DNA from: Gammaproteobacteria bacterium
Lineage (GTDB): Bacteria > Pseudomonadota > Gammaproteobacteria > SZUA-140
Reading direction: 5' to 3'
Assembly (NCBI GenBank): GCA_016218365.1
Contig: JACREF010000016.1
Location: 1 to 33,900, forward strand
DNA: 33,900 bases
The first letter of the stretch is position 1, and each line of letters opens with the position of its first letter. This document shows, piece by piece, positions 1 through 7,809 of the stretch. The notes under the pieces were generated by a model, which did not search any database, was not told the origin of the DNA, and saw only the letters and a program-made list of their open reading frames with translations. The position numbers and the translations under genes were made by a program.

Positions 1-103
1 ACTGTGCAGCAGCAAACCCGGTCACGTCCGCAGCCTGGGCCACAGATACACCACCGGTTACAGCAGCGGCCACGGCCAGTGCGATCAGTTTTTTATTCAT
101 CAT
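1..103 (-). CDS. Outer-membrane porin, N-terminal fragment (partial)
   Basis: The gene begins at ATG 103 and runs off the left edge, so only about 34 residues are visible. They form a clear Sec signal peptide: two Met, Asn-Lys-Lys, a hydrophobic Ala/Val/Leu core and an Ala-Gln-Ala cleavage site, followed by Ala-Asp-Val-Thr. This pattern is typical of trimeric general-diffusion porins of gammaproteobacteria, but no barrel sequence is visible and other secreted proteins could start this way. A GGGAG ribosome binding site lies 9 bases upstream of the first of two consecutive ATGs. Secretion is well supported; the porin assignment is an inference. Confidence 0.6.
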   Translation of the reverse strand, partial: MMNKKLIALAVAAAVTGGVSVAQAADVTGFAAAQ

Positions 104-162
104 TTTGAGTTTCTCCCTCATTATGTTTAGGACTCGAGCTCAGCTAAAGCTCCGTTGTCAGT

Positions 163-176
163 GTTTAAGCTTAAAC
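163..176. promoter_or_regulatory. Perfect palindrome GTTTAAGCTTAAAC in the porin leader
   Basis: A 14 bp perfect palindrome lies 60 bp upstream of the porin start codon, with GAGCT/AGCTC arms at 136-152 just beyond it. Its position suits an operator for a dimeric regulator of the porin gene, but no regulator or promoter could be assigned. Confidence 0.25.
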
Positions 177-367
177 AACAACAGCGATGTTTTATCGCAC
201 CGCTATCAAAAACGCAACAATTTTTCGACCCAGAAACACGAATTTGCAATCTATGTCGCATAAATACGACACTCTGGAGGGTGTTTTGGATACTATATAT
301 ACATTCACTGCCCACCGGCACCGAGGGCTGCACCCGGACCCGTCCGCCCGTCTACATAAAGAAAAAA

Positions 368-395
368 CCCATCCTGCCTCCATGGCCAGGATGGG
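368..395 (-). terminator. Rho-independent terminator, minus strand, with no obvious gene upstream
   Basis: On the minus strand a 9 bp stem (CAGGATGGG against CCCATCCTG, 9-10 nt loop) is followed directly by TTTTTTCTTT. This is a textbook intrinsic terminator. A second hairpin, TACCCGT-C-ACGGGTA at 401-415, comes just before it in the same transcript direction. No minus-strand coding gene lies within 350 bp upstream, so it may end a small RNA or act as an attenuator in a long porin leader. Confidence 0.6.
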
Positions 396-719
396 CAAAA
401 TACCCGTCACGGGTATAGAGGGTAATACCTCAGCTGCACGCGCTCCCAGTACACTGTCTTCCGTGAGTGCGGGATTCCTCCATGGGTCGTCAGACGCGAG
501 CACAAGGCACGATAGCGCAATTCCAGGACCGGAAATATCCCCCAAAAGGATTAGCGCGCCACTGAATACACGTGGAGGGGCCGCACGGGCAGTGGTAGCG
601 CAAACCGTCCACCATCAGACAGAAAGGCAACAACCCCGAGTTTTCTACTGCAAGCCGGTCACCGAAAAGGAAAACCCGGATGGGTGCGCCGCGTTGGCCA
701 TAACCGGCATGCGCCGCCG

Positions 720-748
720 TTGAACAAACTCGTTATGTCCTCTATAGT
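720..748 (+). promoter_or_regulatory. Sigma-70 promoter of the toxin-antitoxin pair
   Basis: A -35 hexamer TTGAAC (720-725) and a -10 hexamer TATAGT (743-748) are separated by exactly 17 bp. Transcription should start about 7 nt after the -10, at or next to the ATG at 755, leaving essentially no 5' leader. Confidence 0.55.
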
Positions 749-754
749 TCAGCT

Positions 755-988
755 ATGGAACAAAACTCGCCTCAACAACGCATCACACTTGAATCGGGCA
801 AGCGCGGTGGGCGTCCTTGCATCCGCGGCCTGCGCATCAGTGTTTATGATGTATTGGAGATGCTTGCCGAAGGCATGAACGAGGCGGACATCCTGGGCGA
901 CTTCCCGGAACTTGAGGTTGCCGACATCCGCGCCTGCCTCGCCTATGCGGCTGACCGCGAGCATAACCTCTATACCCTGGCGGTATAA
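755..988 (+). CDS. DUF433-family antitoxin
   Basis: This 77-residue protein has the DUF433 (PF04255) pattern: an Arg-Ile-Thr start, Gly-Gly-Arg-Pro-Cys-Ile-Arg-Gly, the helix VYDVLEMLAEGM, and the PELEVADIRACLAYAADRE segment. DUF433 proteins are small helix-turn-helix-like proteins usually encoded next to DUF5615/PIN-like toxins and are thought to act as antitoxin and autoregulator. The stop overlaps the next start (TAATG), which suggests translational coupling to the toxin. There is no Shine-Dalgarno sequence before the ATG, and a good promoter ends 6 nt upstream, so the message is probably leaderless. Family call is firm; antitoxin activity is inferred from the pairing. Confidence 0.85.
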   Translation: MEQNSPQQRITLESGKRGGRPCIRGLRISVYDVLEMLAEGMNEADILGDFPELEVADIRACLAYAADREHNLYTLAV

Positions 989-1329
989 TGAAGTTGCTGC
1001 TCGACGAAAATCTGTCGAGGCGTATTGTCCCGCTGCTCCAAACAACCTTCCCCGACTCATCACACGTTGCCCTGCTGGGACTCGAACGCGCCAGCGACCT
1101 TGAAATCTGGCAATACGCAAAAGACAACGGGTTTGTGATCGTCAGCTGCGATTCTGACTTTCATGAGCGGTCACTGATTGAAGGCCATCCTCCACACGTG
1201 GTTTGGCTGAAAATCCCCAACCAGTCCAAAACGGTTGTCCTTAACATTCTGCTGGAACACAGCACAGAAATCGAACAGGCACTCAATCGGGAGAATAGGG
1301 CCTGCGTTGAGATCAGCGCTCTTGCTTAA
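988..1329 (+). CDS. DUF5615 PIN-like toxin
   Basis: The 113-residue protein matches the DUF5615 PIN-like family: an N-terminal LLLDENLS (Asp6, Glu7), an LGLERASDLEIWQYA segment, and VSCDSDF (Asp55, Asp57) supplying further acidic metal-binding positions. The family is a predicted ribonuclease toxin related to the Mut7-C/PIN fold, partnered with DUF433. It is translationally coupled to the antitoxin. The TAA stop is part of the TTAA that bounds the left end of a MITE-like repeat, so the last residues may have been changed by that insertion. Toxicity is not shown by sequence alone. Confidence 0.85.
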   Translation: MKLLLDENLSRRIVPLLQTTFPDSSHVALLGLERASDLEIWQYAKDNGFVIVSCDSDFHERSLIEGHPPHVVWLKIPNQSKTVVLNILLEHSTEIEQALNRENRACVEISALA

Positions 1330-1482
1330 TGAAGCTCTGAATAATTCCATCCTGGAATTCTCAGGGCACGGAAAGCGGAAAACGTGGTTTTCACTTTCCT
1401 TCACTACCATGACCTGCTGTCATGGTAGTGGCGGCACATCCGTGGGCCGCAGGAACCTCTGAATTGATCAGAGGTTCCTTAA
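1326..1482. mobile_element. MITE-like element A, copy 1 (157 bp, no transposase)
   Basis: The element starts and ends with TTAA and has imperfect ~22 bp terminal inverted repeats (18 of 22 match; core CTCTGA, AATTC). Inside are consecutive hairpins: AATTCCA/TGGAATT at 1343-1359, an A-rich arm pair at 1371-1398, a perfect 12 bp stem with 5 nt loop at 1402-1430, GCGGC arms at 1431-1450, and another perfect 12 bp stem with 5 nt loop at 1451-1479. It has no coding capacity. It is 97% identical (4 mismatches, no gaps) to copy 2 at 12683-12839. It lies between the toxin gene and eptA. Confidence 0.75.
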
Positions 1483-1492
1483 CAGTTATATT
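1464..1492 (+). promoter_or_regulatory. Hybrid promoter in front of eptA
   Basis: TTGATC (1464-1469), inside the right arm of element A, and TATATT (1487-1492), just outside the element, are 17 bp apart. This gives a predicted start near 1499 and a leader of about 31 nt before the ATG at 1531. At the same offset after copy 2 the -10 position reads AAAATT, so the promoter depends on the local flank. Confidence 0.5.
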
Positions 1493-1530
1493 TTGCGACC
1501 AGCGCCCTACCCGGAACCCCTTGACCCTCC

Positions 1531-3129
1531 ATGCAGCTACGGCCTTTACCCTCTACCATCCCGGTCCTGCTGACCTCGTTGTGGCTGCTGCTGGCGTGCA
1601 ATCTGCCGTTCTGGGCTGCGCTGATCGAGGCCGACGCCGGCCTGACCGCCCAGCGGCTGCCGTTCCTGTTCGCAGCCGGGATCGCGCTGTGGGCCTATTT
1701 CAACCTGGTGCTGACGCTGCTGGCCTGGCGCTGGATCGGCAAACCGCTCATCGTCATCCTGCTGCTGGTCTCCGCGGTTGCCACCCATTTCATCCAGCAA
1801 TACGGCGTCCACATCGACGTCGACATGATGCGCAATATCATGCGCACGACCCCGGGCGAGGTCAGCGAACTGCTGGGTCCACAACTGCTGCTGAGTGTGC
1901 TGGTGCTGGGCGTGCTGCCGGCCACCGTGGTGGCGCGCTGGCCGATCGCCTGGCGGCCGTGGCCGCGCGAGGCACTGAGCAAGCTGATGGTGTCAACGGC
2001 ATCGCTGCTCATCATCGGCGCCATCGTCTATCTCTATCAGCAGGATTTTGCCCGGGTCCGCCAGAATCATCCGCTGCTGACGCCGGTCAATGTCGCGTTC
2101 GCCGCCGACCGCTATCTGAACGAACAGTCCCATATCAACGGCGAGCTGCTGGCCATTGGGCAGGATGCCCATCTGGCAGCAAATGCGCAGCACCAGCCAA
2201 CGCCCACCTTGCTGGTCGTGGTCATCGGCGAATCGGCGCGCGCCGATCATTTCGGGCTCAATGGCTATAGCCGCGACACGACACCGCAGCTGGCCCGCGC
2301 GGGACTGCTCAACTTTCCGGATGTCAGCGCCTGCGGCACCTCGACCGCGATCTCGCTGCCGTGCATGTTCTCGAACCTGACCCGCGACCACTACTCGGCT
2401 GCAGCGGCCGCCAACCGGCAGAACCTGCTCGATGTGCTGTCCCATGCCGGCATCGCTGTGCAGTGGCGGATCAACACCAATGATTGCGAAGGGGTATGCG
2501 CCCGCGTCGCCCAGGAAGATATGCCCAGCCTCGGCGACCGCACGCTGTGTCAGCACGACAGCTGTCTGGATGAGATGCTGCTGCATCGTCTGCCGGAGCG
2601 GATCGCCGCCATCAAGGAAAACACCGTGCTGGTGCTGCATCAGCGCGGCAGCCATGGCCCGGGTTATTTCCTGCGCTATCCGCCCGCGGCGGCGCGCTTC
2701 CTCCCTGACTGCCAGCACCAGGAATTGAAGCAGTGCTCACAGCAGGAAATCATCAACGCCTATGACAACAGCATCGCCTACACCGACCAGATACTGGCCA
2801 GCATCATTACCATGCTGAAGACCGACAACCACCCGCTCAACAGCGCGCTATTGTATGTCTCGGACCATGGTGAATCGCTGGGCGAATACGGCCTGTATCT
2901 GCACGGCACGCCCTATGCCATCGCGCCCGCAGCGCAGAAACAGGTGCCGATGCTGGCCTGGCTGTCGCCAAACTTGCTGCGTGATACCGGCATCAACAGC
3001 CGCTGCACGCAGCGGGTCGCCACCCAGTCCTATTCCCATGATAATTTCTTTCATACCGTGCTCGGCATGATGCAGGTCGAGACCACGGCCTATGATCGGG
3101 GGCTGGATATCTTTGCCGCATGCCGGTAG
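1531..3129 (+). CDS. eptA: EptA-type phosphoethanolamine transferase (lipid A modification)
   Basis: This 532-residue inner-membrane enzyme moves phosphoethanolamine from phosphatidylethanolamine to lipid A, lowering surface charge and polymyxin binding. Residues 1-175 hold about five membrane helices; 220-532 form the periplasmic sulfatase-fold domain. Visible catalytic positions line up with MCR-1/EptA: Glu234 (in VIGES), Thr272 nucleophile (in CGTST, followed by SLPCMFS), His375 (GSHGP), Asp445-His446 (SDHGES) and His458 (YLHG). Several cysteine pairs are typical of the family. The commonest form of the first motif is GET; here it is GES. The Shine-Dalgarno sequence is poor. The gene has a probable hybrid promoter from element A. 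Core versus outer sugar specificity (EptA, EptB or EptC) cannot be settled by eye. Confidence 0.88.
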   Translation: MQLRPLPSTIPVLLTSLWLLLACNLPFWAALIEADAGLTAQRLPFLFAAGIALWAYFNLVLTLLAWRWIGKPLIVILLLVSAVATHFIQQYGVHIDVDMMRNIMRTTPGEVSELLGPQLLLSVLVLGVLPATVVARWPIAWRPWPREALSKLMVSTASLLIIGAIVYLYQQDFARVRQNHPLLTPVNVAFAADRYLNEQSHINGELLAIGQDAHLAANAQHQPTPTLLVVVIGESARADHFGLNGYSRDTTPQLARAGLLNFPDVSACGTSTAISLPCMFSNLTRDHYSAAAAANRQNLLDVLSHAGIAVQWRINTNDCEGVCARVAQEDMPSLGDRTLCQHDSCLDEMLLHRLPERIAAIKENTVLVLHQRGSHGPGYFLRYPPAAARFLPDCQHQELKQCSQQEIINAYDNSIAYTDQILASIITMLKTDNHPLNSALLYVSDHGESLGEYGLYLHGTPYAIAPAAQKQVPMLAWLSPNLLRDTGINSRCTQRVATQSYSHDNFFHTVLGMMQVETTAYDRGLDIFAACR

Positions 3130-3581
3130 CAGGGTGCCACCTTGCGCCCTTGGCGCCTCACCACCAGCCGCAATGGGTAGGGCAATAACCAACCGCCATT
3201 GCCCTCCCCCAACCCCTCCCCCATAAATGGGAAAGGGGGCGTCGAAAAGGCTGCTCAGGACGAGCGGGGCGGAAGAAAACCGTTCGTGGTGAGTAGGCGC
3301 AGAGCGCCGTATCGAACCATGGACGGTCCTTCGATACGTGCTGCGACGCAGCACTGCTCAGGACGAACGGGGAAGTCGCTCTTGAAAATCCAACCCGCGA
3401 GCAGGGAAATAACCAACGGGCATTGCGCCGCATGGATGCCGCACCTCCGGTGCAATTCGCTGCGCTTATTGCCCTACATCGATGCTGGACCCCACGATCT
3501 CGGTAGCCGATTGAGGCGGCGCAAGGCTGGATTCCGGATCGCCGCGGCAAGCGGCGTCCGGAATGACGGTGCATACGGGCG
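3130..3581. repeat. Intergenic repeat region between eptA and the RND permease
   Basis: This 452 bp gap between two converging genes contains no gene. It holds a 7 bp stem GGGCAAT/ATTGCCC at 3180-3204, a C-rich tract at 3202-3222 (G-quadruplex motif on the minus strand), two REP-type palindromes of the TTCGATACG/CTCAGGACGAACGG family at about 3280-3371, and a GGATTCCGG/CCGGAATGAC hairpin at 3529-3567, just downstream of the permease stop. Confidence 0.65.
3529..3567. repeat. GGATTCCGG-type REP hairpin
   Basis: ATTCCGGA-CGCCGC arms pair with GCGGCG-TCCGGAAT, giving a long GC-rich stem. It lies 14 bp after the stop codon of the leftward RND permease gene, so it could stabilise or end that message, though no T tract follows. 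Related hairpins occur at 12936-12972 and 26958-26995. Confidence 0.6.
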
Positions 3582-6500
3582 TTATCCCCCGGCGTGCGCG
3601 TGGCGCCGCGCAAGAAAACGCTGCCAGCGCATCAGGCCATCATCGAGTAACGAATACACCGCCGGCACCACCACCAGCGTCAGCAAGGTGGAGGTCACCA
3701 TGCCGCCGATGACGGTGATCGACAGCGGCATATTGCTCTCGGCGCCGGCACCGGCGCCGATCGCGGCCGGCAACATCGCCAGGATGATGGTCAACGATGT
3801 CATCAGCACCGGCCGCATGCGGATCGGACAGGCCTCGAGCAGGGCCTGCCTAACCCCGTGGCCGTCGGCGCGCAGCTGATTGGTCATATCGACGAGCAGG
3901 ATCGAGTTCTTCGCCACCAGCCCGACCAGCAGCACCATGCCGATCATCGAATAGATGTTCAGCGTGTTGCCGGTGACGTATAACGCGACGACGCCGCCGA
4001 TGATCGCCAGCGGCTGCGCCACCATGATGATCAGCGGCTGCATGAACGAATTGAACTGACTGGCCAGCACCATATACAGCAGCAGCAGCGCCATGCCAAA
4101 GGCAAACATCATGTAACCAGCAGTCTTGGCCATCTCCTCGGCCTCGCCGGCCGTCTTCAGTTCATAACCCAGCGGCAGCAGCTCAGCGCCGAGCTGCCGG
4201 ACCTTGGCGGCCGCCTCGCCGAGCGGCATCGTCGGGGTCGAGAAGAAGTTGGCCGCATAACGCAGATCCTTGCGGGCAATGATCGCCGGCCCGGTGCTGG
4301 AGGTCAGCTCGGCCACCGAATCGAGCCGCACCCGCTGGCCGTCACGGCCACGCAGGAAGATCCGCGAGAAATCGCTCACCATCTGCAGCTGCTCCTCACT
4401 GGCGCGCAACCTGATCTCATAACGTTCACCATCGCCGGGGACATCGTTATAACGTGCAACATTGACGCCGCCGCCAAGCAGACTGACCGCATAGGCGATA
4501 TCCTGCGGCGTCAGCCCCAGCGACGCGGCGCGCACCCGGTCGATGTGCAGGTCGAGCTGCGGCAGGTTCAGCTGCAGATCGAGGTCGACGCGCCCCAGTT
4601 CCGGCAGCGTCGCCAGCCTGCCCTTCATCTGCTCGGCCAGCGCGCCGACCCGGTTCAGCTCCGGCCCGGTGATGCTGAACTGCAGCGGCTCACCGCGCTG
4701 ACCGCCGACGATCGGCACCTTGCCGGGAAAGGCGCGGACGCCCGGGATCGTCGCCAGCTCATCGCGCAGCGCCGCCATGATCTCGAATTGTTTCAGCGTG
4801 CGCTGGTCCTTGCCGACCAGCCGGACGAAGGCGATGCCCTGATTGACCTGCCCGGCCTGGCCGAGGCCGATGGCGGTGAAATAGCTCCTGATCTCGCGAT
4901 GACCCGCCAGCTTCTGTTCGACCAGATGCAACCGCCCCTCGGTATAATCGATATTCGAGCCCAGCGGTGTCTTGATGAACACCATAAAGCGGCCCTCGTC
5001 TTCCTCGGGCACAAACCCCTTGCCGACCTTGGCAAAGAACAGGCCGCTGGACAGCACGATGGCCAGCGCCGTCAGCACCACCTGCCAGCGGTGGTCGAGG
5101 CTCCACGCCAGCGCCCGGCGATAGGACTCATCGAGCCGGCGGAACGCCTCATCAAGAAAACGGTAGACCGGCCCGTGGCGCGGCGCCACCTGCAGATAAC
5201 GCGAGCACAGCATCGGCGTCAGGCTCATCGCGACAAACCACGACGTCAGCACCCCGACCGTCACGACCACGGCGAAGGATTCGAAAAATCTTCCGATGAT
5301 GCCCTGCATGAAGATCACCGGGGCAAAGATCGACACCAGCGTCAGCGTCGAGGCCAGTACCGCGAACACCACCTGCCGCGAACCGTTGATGGCCGCGCTT
5401 TGCGGGTCGGGGTCGAGGTACTGGCGATGGCGAAAGATGTTCTCCAGCACCACGATCGCATCGTCGACGACGACGCCGATCAGCAGCAGCAGCGCCAGCA
5501 GGGTCATGGTGTTGAAGGTGTAGCCCGAGAAATACATCGCCGCGACCGCCGCCAGCAATGACACCGGGATCGCCACGGCAATGATCAGCATCGAGCGCAG
5601 GCTCTTCAGGAACAGGAACACCACCAGCGCCGCCAGCACCGTGGCCTCGACGATGTGTTCCTTCAAGGTCGCCACCATCTCGCGGATGAAGATGGAGTTA
5701 TCGGATGACACGGTGATCTTCATGCCCGGCGGCAGCTGCGGGATGATCTCGCTGTCGAGACGCTGGTAGACCGCGTCGATCATCGCCACGGCATTGGCAT
5801 CGCGCACCATGACCACACCAAGACCGACGGTCGGTGCGCCATTGAAACGTGCCACCTGGCGGAAATCGGCCAGGCCATCGACGATCTGCGCCACATCCTG
5901 CAGCAGGATCGGCGCCCCGGCACGGTAGGTCACGACCAGATGACGCAAGGCATCGAGGTCATGGGCCTCGGCATCGAGATTCAGGATGGTCTCGACCTGC
6001 TTGCCGACCAGAAAACCGCCCGGCAGCTTGACATGTCCCTCGGCGAAGGCGCGCTGCAGATCCTGCGGCGCGATGTCGAGCGCCGCCATGCGATTGATGT
6101 CGAGATTGACGCGGATCTGGCGCCGCCGCTCGCCGCCGATGATGATGCCGCCCACGCCGTCGATGTTCTCCAGCCGCTTCTTGACGACATTGCGCGCATA
6201 CAGGTTCAGCTGTTGCAAGGTGCGGTCGCCCTGCAGCGACAGCCACAGCACCGGTGAGGCGCCGGTCTCCATCTTCGACACCACCGGCACATCGGCGTCT
6301 TCCGGCAACAGGCGCACACTCTGGTTGATCTTGGCCTGTACCTCATTGAAGGCGACATCGAGATCCTTGCCGAGCTCGAACTCGATGCCGACCACCGACA
6401 CCCCCGGCGATGACGAGGACTGGACACTCTTGATACCCGGCACCGAGTTGATGGCCGATTCGATGATACTGGTGACGCTGGCATCAATGATGTCGGGGTT

Positions 6501-6662
6501 GCCGCCCTTCAGCGTCGTCGTCACCGAGACAAACGGGAATTCCACCTGCGGGAAACGGTCCATGCCGATGCGCAGATAGGCAATCAGGCCGAACAGCACC
6601 AGCACGCCGCTCAACATCCATGCCAGCACATGGCGCTTGATCGATAATTCTGGCAGCGTCAT
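3582..6662 (-). CDS. RND-family efflux permease (HAE1 type)
   Basis: The 1,026-residue product has the full length and layout of an AcrB/MdtB-like proton-driven exporter: a first helix near residue 13, two large periplasmic loops and twelve helices. The proton-relay Asp pair is present as Asp400-Asp401 in GVVVDDAIVVLEN, and the TM10 lysine sits in LVAKNSILLVD. I chose ATG 6662 because a GGGGGA ribosome binding site lies in the 13 bp gap after the adaptor stop; a start 14 codons earlier would overlap the adaptor gene. It forms an operon with the adaptor. No outer-membrane factor gene is nearby, so it probably borrows a TolC-like channel. Substrate unknown. Confidence 0.93.
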   Translation of the reverse strand: MTLPELSIKRHVLAWMLSGVLVLFGLIAYLRIGMDRFPQVEFPFVSVTTTLKGGNPDIIDASVTSIIESAINSVPGIKSVQSSSSPGVSVVGIEFELGKDLDVAFNEVQAKINQSVRLLPEDADVPVVSKMETGASPVLWLSLQGDRTLQQLNLYARNVVKKRLENIDGVGGIIIGGERRRQIRVNLDINRMAALDIAPQDLQRAFAEGHVKLPGGFLVGKQVETILNLDAEAHDLDALRHLVVTYRAGAPILLQDVAQIVDGLADFRQVARFNGAPTVGLGVVMVRDANAVAMIDAVYQRLDSEIIPQLPPGMKITVSSDNSIFIREMVATLKEHIVEATVLAALVVFLFLKSLRSMLIIAVAIPVSLLAAVAAMYFSGYTFNTMTLLALLLLIGVVVDDAIVVLENIFRHRQYLDPDPQSAAINGSRQVVFAVLASTLTLVSIFAPVIFMQGIIGRFFESFAVVVTVGVLTSWFVAMSLTPMLCSRYLQVAPRHGPVYRFLDEAFRRLDESYRRALAWSLDHRWQVVLTALAIVLSSGLFFAKVGKGFVPEEDEGRFMVFIKTPLGSNIDYTEGRLHLVEQKLAGHREIRSYFTAIGLGQAGQVNQGIAFVRLVGKDQRTLKQFEIMAALRDELATIPGVRAFPGKVPIVGGQRGEPLQFSITGPELNRVGALAEQMKGRLATLPELGRVDLDLQLNLPQLDLHIDRVRAASLGLTPQDIAYAVSLLGGGVNVARYNDVPGDGERYEIRLRASEEQLQMVSDFSRIFLRGRDGQRVRLDSVAELTSSTGPAIIARKDLRYAANFFSTPTMPLGEAAAKVRQLGAELLPLGYELKTAGEAEEMAKTAGYMMFAFGMALLLLYMVLASQFNSFMQPLIIMVAQPLAIIGGVVALYVTGNTLNIYSMIGMVLLVGLVAKNSILLVDMTNQLRADGHGVRQALLEACPIRMRPVLMTSLTIILAMLPAAIGAGAGAESNMPLSITVIGGMVTSTLLTLVVVPAVYSLLDDGLMRWQRFLARRHAHAGG

Positions 6663-6675
6663 CGCCGTCCCCCGG

Positions 6676-7761
6676 TTACGGCTGCTTGACCTGGATCGGC
6701 GCACCGTCGGTCAGGAAACCGGCGCCATCCAGCACCACGGCCTCGCCCTGCGTGACGCCGCTGAGGATCTCGACCTTGCCCTGCTGATGCAGGCCAGTGC
6801 TGACCAGCCGTGCCACTGCCTTGCCGCCGCTGGCGATATAGACAACCACGCCATCCGGTCGCTGCACCAGACACTGCTCGGGCACCACCACGGCATCGTT
6901 GTGCACCGCCGTCACGACCTCGGCAGTGACGCTGGCGCCGGCCGGCCAGCCCAGGGATTCCGGGCTGTCGACGATGACATCCAGCGCGCGGTTGCTGGCG
7001 GTGATCATCGGCCGGATATCGGTGATCTGTCCGGTATAGGAACGGTCGGGATCGACCGGGCTGCGCATCCTGACCGGCTGCCCCAGCTGCAGACTGGCGG
7101 CCAGCGTCTCCGGAAACGGCAGGTGGACACGGGTCGGCAGGCTGCCGACGATCAGGAACAGCGGCTTGCCAACGCTGACATAATCCCCGGCCGACACCAG
7201 CCGGCCCTGGATCATGCCGGCCACCGGCGAGGTGATGCGGGTCTTGTCGAGATTGCGCCGGGCGATATCGAGCTGGGCGGCGGCCGCCGCCCGCTGCTCG
7301 TTCAGTGATGACAGCACTGTCGAGGCCTCGTCGACCTGGCTGCCGGTGACAAAGCCCTGCGCCTGCAACGATTCCAGTCGTTTCAAGGTGCGCTGCTGGT
7401 TGTCGGCCTGTGACTGCAGACGGCGCAGCTCGGCGTCACTGGCCTTCAGCGCCAGCTTTTGATCCTTGTTCTCCAGCATCGCCAGCGTCTGGCCCACCTT
7501 GACCTTGCTGCCAATGTCCACCAGCACCTGGTCCACCTGGCCGGCGACCTCGGCGGTGATCTGCGGCGTGCTCTGCGAGTCGACCTGGCCGATCGCCTGC
7601 TGCACGGCCTCCATCACCATCAGCTGCGCCGTGACCACGGTCACTGGCGAGGCGCGCATCCCGCCACCGTCCTTCTTGCCACCGGCCTGTTCCTTGCTGC
7701 AGGCCAGCAGTGACAGCACCACCACGCCCATCATCAGACCGCACCATAGGCCACGCATCAT
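6676..7761 (-). CDS. RND efflux periplasmic adaptor lipoprotein (HlyD/AcrA family)
   Basis: The 361-residue protein begins with a lipoprotein signal ending in LSLLAC (Cys21), so it is probably anchored in the inner membrane. It then shows the membrane-fusion-protein order: a barrel strand, half a lipoyl domain (VAGQVDQVLVDIGSKVKVGQTL), an alpha-helical hairpin rich in Gln/Ala/Leu (about 105-170), the second lipoyl half (RITSPVAGMIQGRLVSAGDYVSVG), and beta-barrel and membrane-proximal domains. A GAGGGA site precedes the ATG-ATG start. The RND permease follows after 13 bp, and the cation exchanger lies 48 bp upstream on the same strand, so all three may be co-transcribed. Confidence 0.9.
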   Translation of the reverse strand: MMRGLWCGLMMGVVVLSLLACSKEQAGGKKDGGGMRASPVTVVTAQLMVMEAVQQAIGQVDSQSTPQITAEVAGQVDQVLVDIGSKVKVGQTLAMLENKDQKLALKASDAELRRLQSQADNQQRTLKRLESLQAQGFVTGSQVDEASTVLSSLNEQRAAAAAQLDIARRNLDKTRITSPVAGMIQGRLVSAGDYVSVGKPLFLIVGSLPTRVHLPFPETLAASLQLGQPVRMRSPVDPDRSYTGQITDIRPMITASNRALDVIVDSPESLGWPAGASVTAEVVTAVHNDAVVVPEQCLVQRPDGVVVYIASGGKAVARLVSTGLHQQGKVEILSGVTQGEAVVLDGAGFLTDGAPIQVKQP

Positions 7762-7809
7762 GTTCCCTCTTCATATCCCGTTACGGCACACTGAAGTCTG
7801 CCAGACAGT

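Larger units (their letters stand above)
104..754. other. Gene-poor intergenic region of 651 bp
   Basis: I see no convincing protein gene here. Open frames in both strands have no family resemblance and no ribosome binding site. The region holds the porin leader, a 14 bp perfect palindrome at 163-176, an inverted repeat GTCG-N8-CGAC at 255-270, a two-hairpin intrinsic terminator at 368-415 reading leftwards, and the promoter of the toxin-antitoxin pair at its right end. Confidence 0.6.

Noticed and set aside
187-723. Plus-strand open frame of 178 codons in the left intergenic region
   Set aside because: It has no ribosome binding site, no recognisable family and an unnatural composition, and it crosses the terminator and hairpins at 368-415.
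755-1329. Classical VapBC pair
   Set aside because: The motifs fit DUF433 and DUF5615 rather than AbrB-type VapB and canonical PIN VapC, although the logic of the pair is likely similar.
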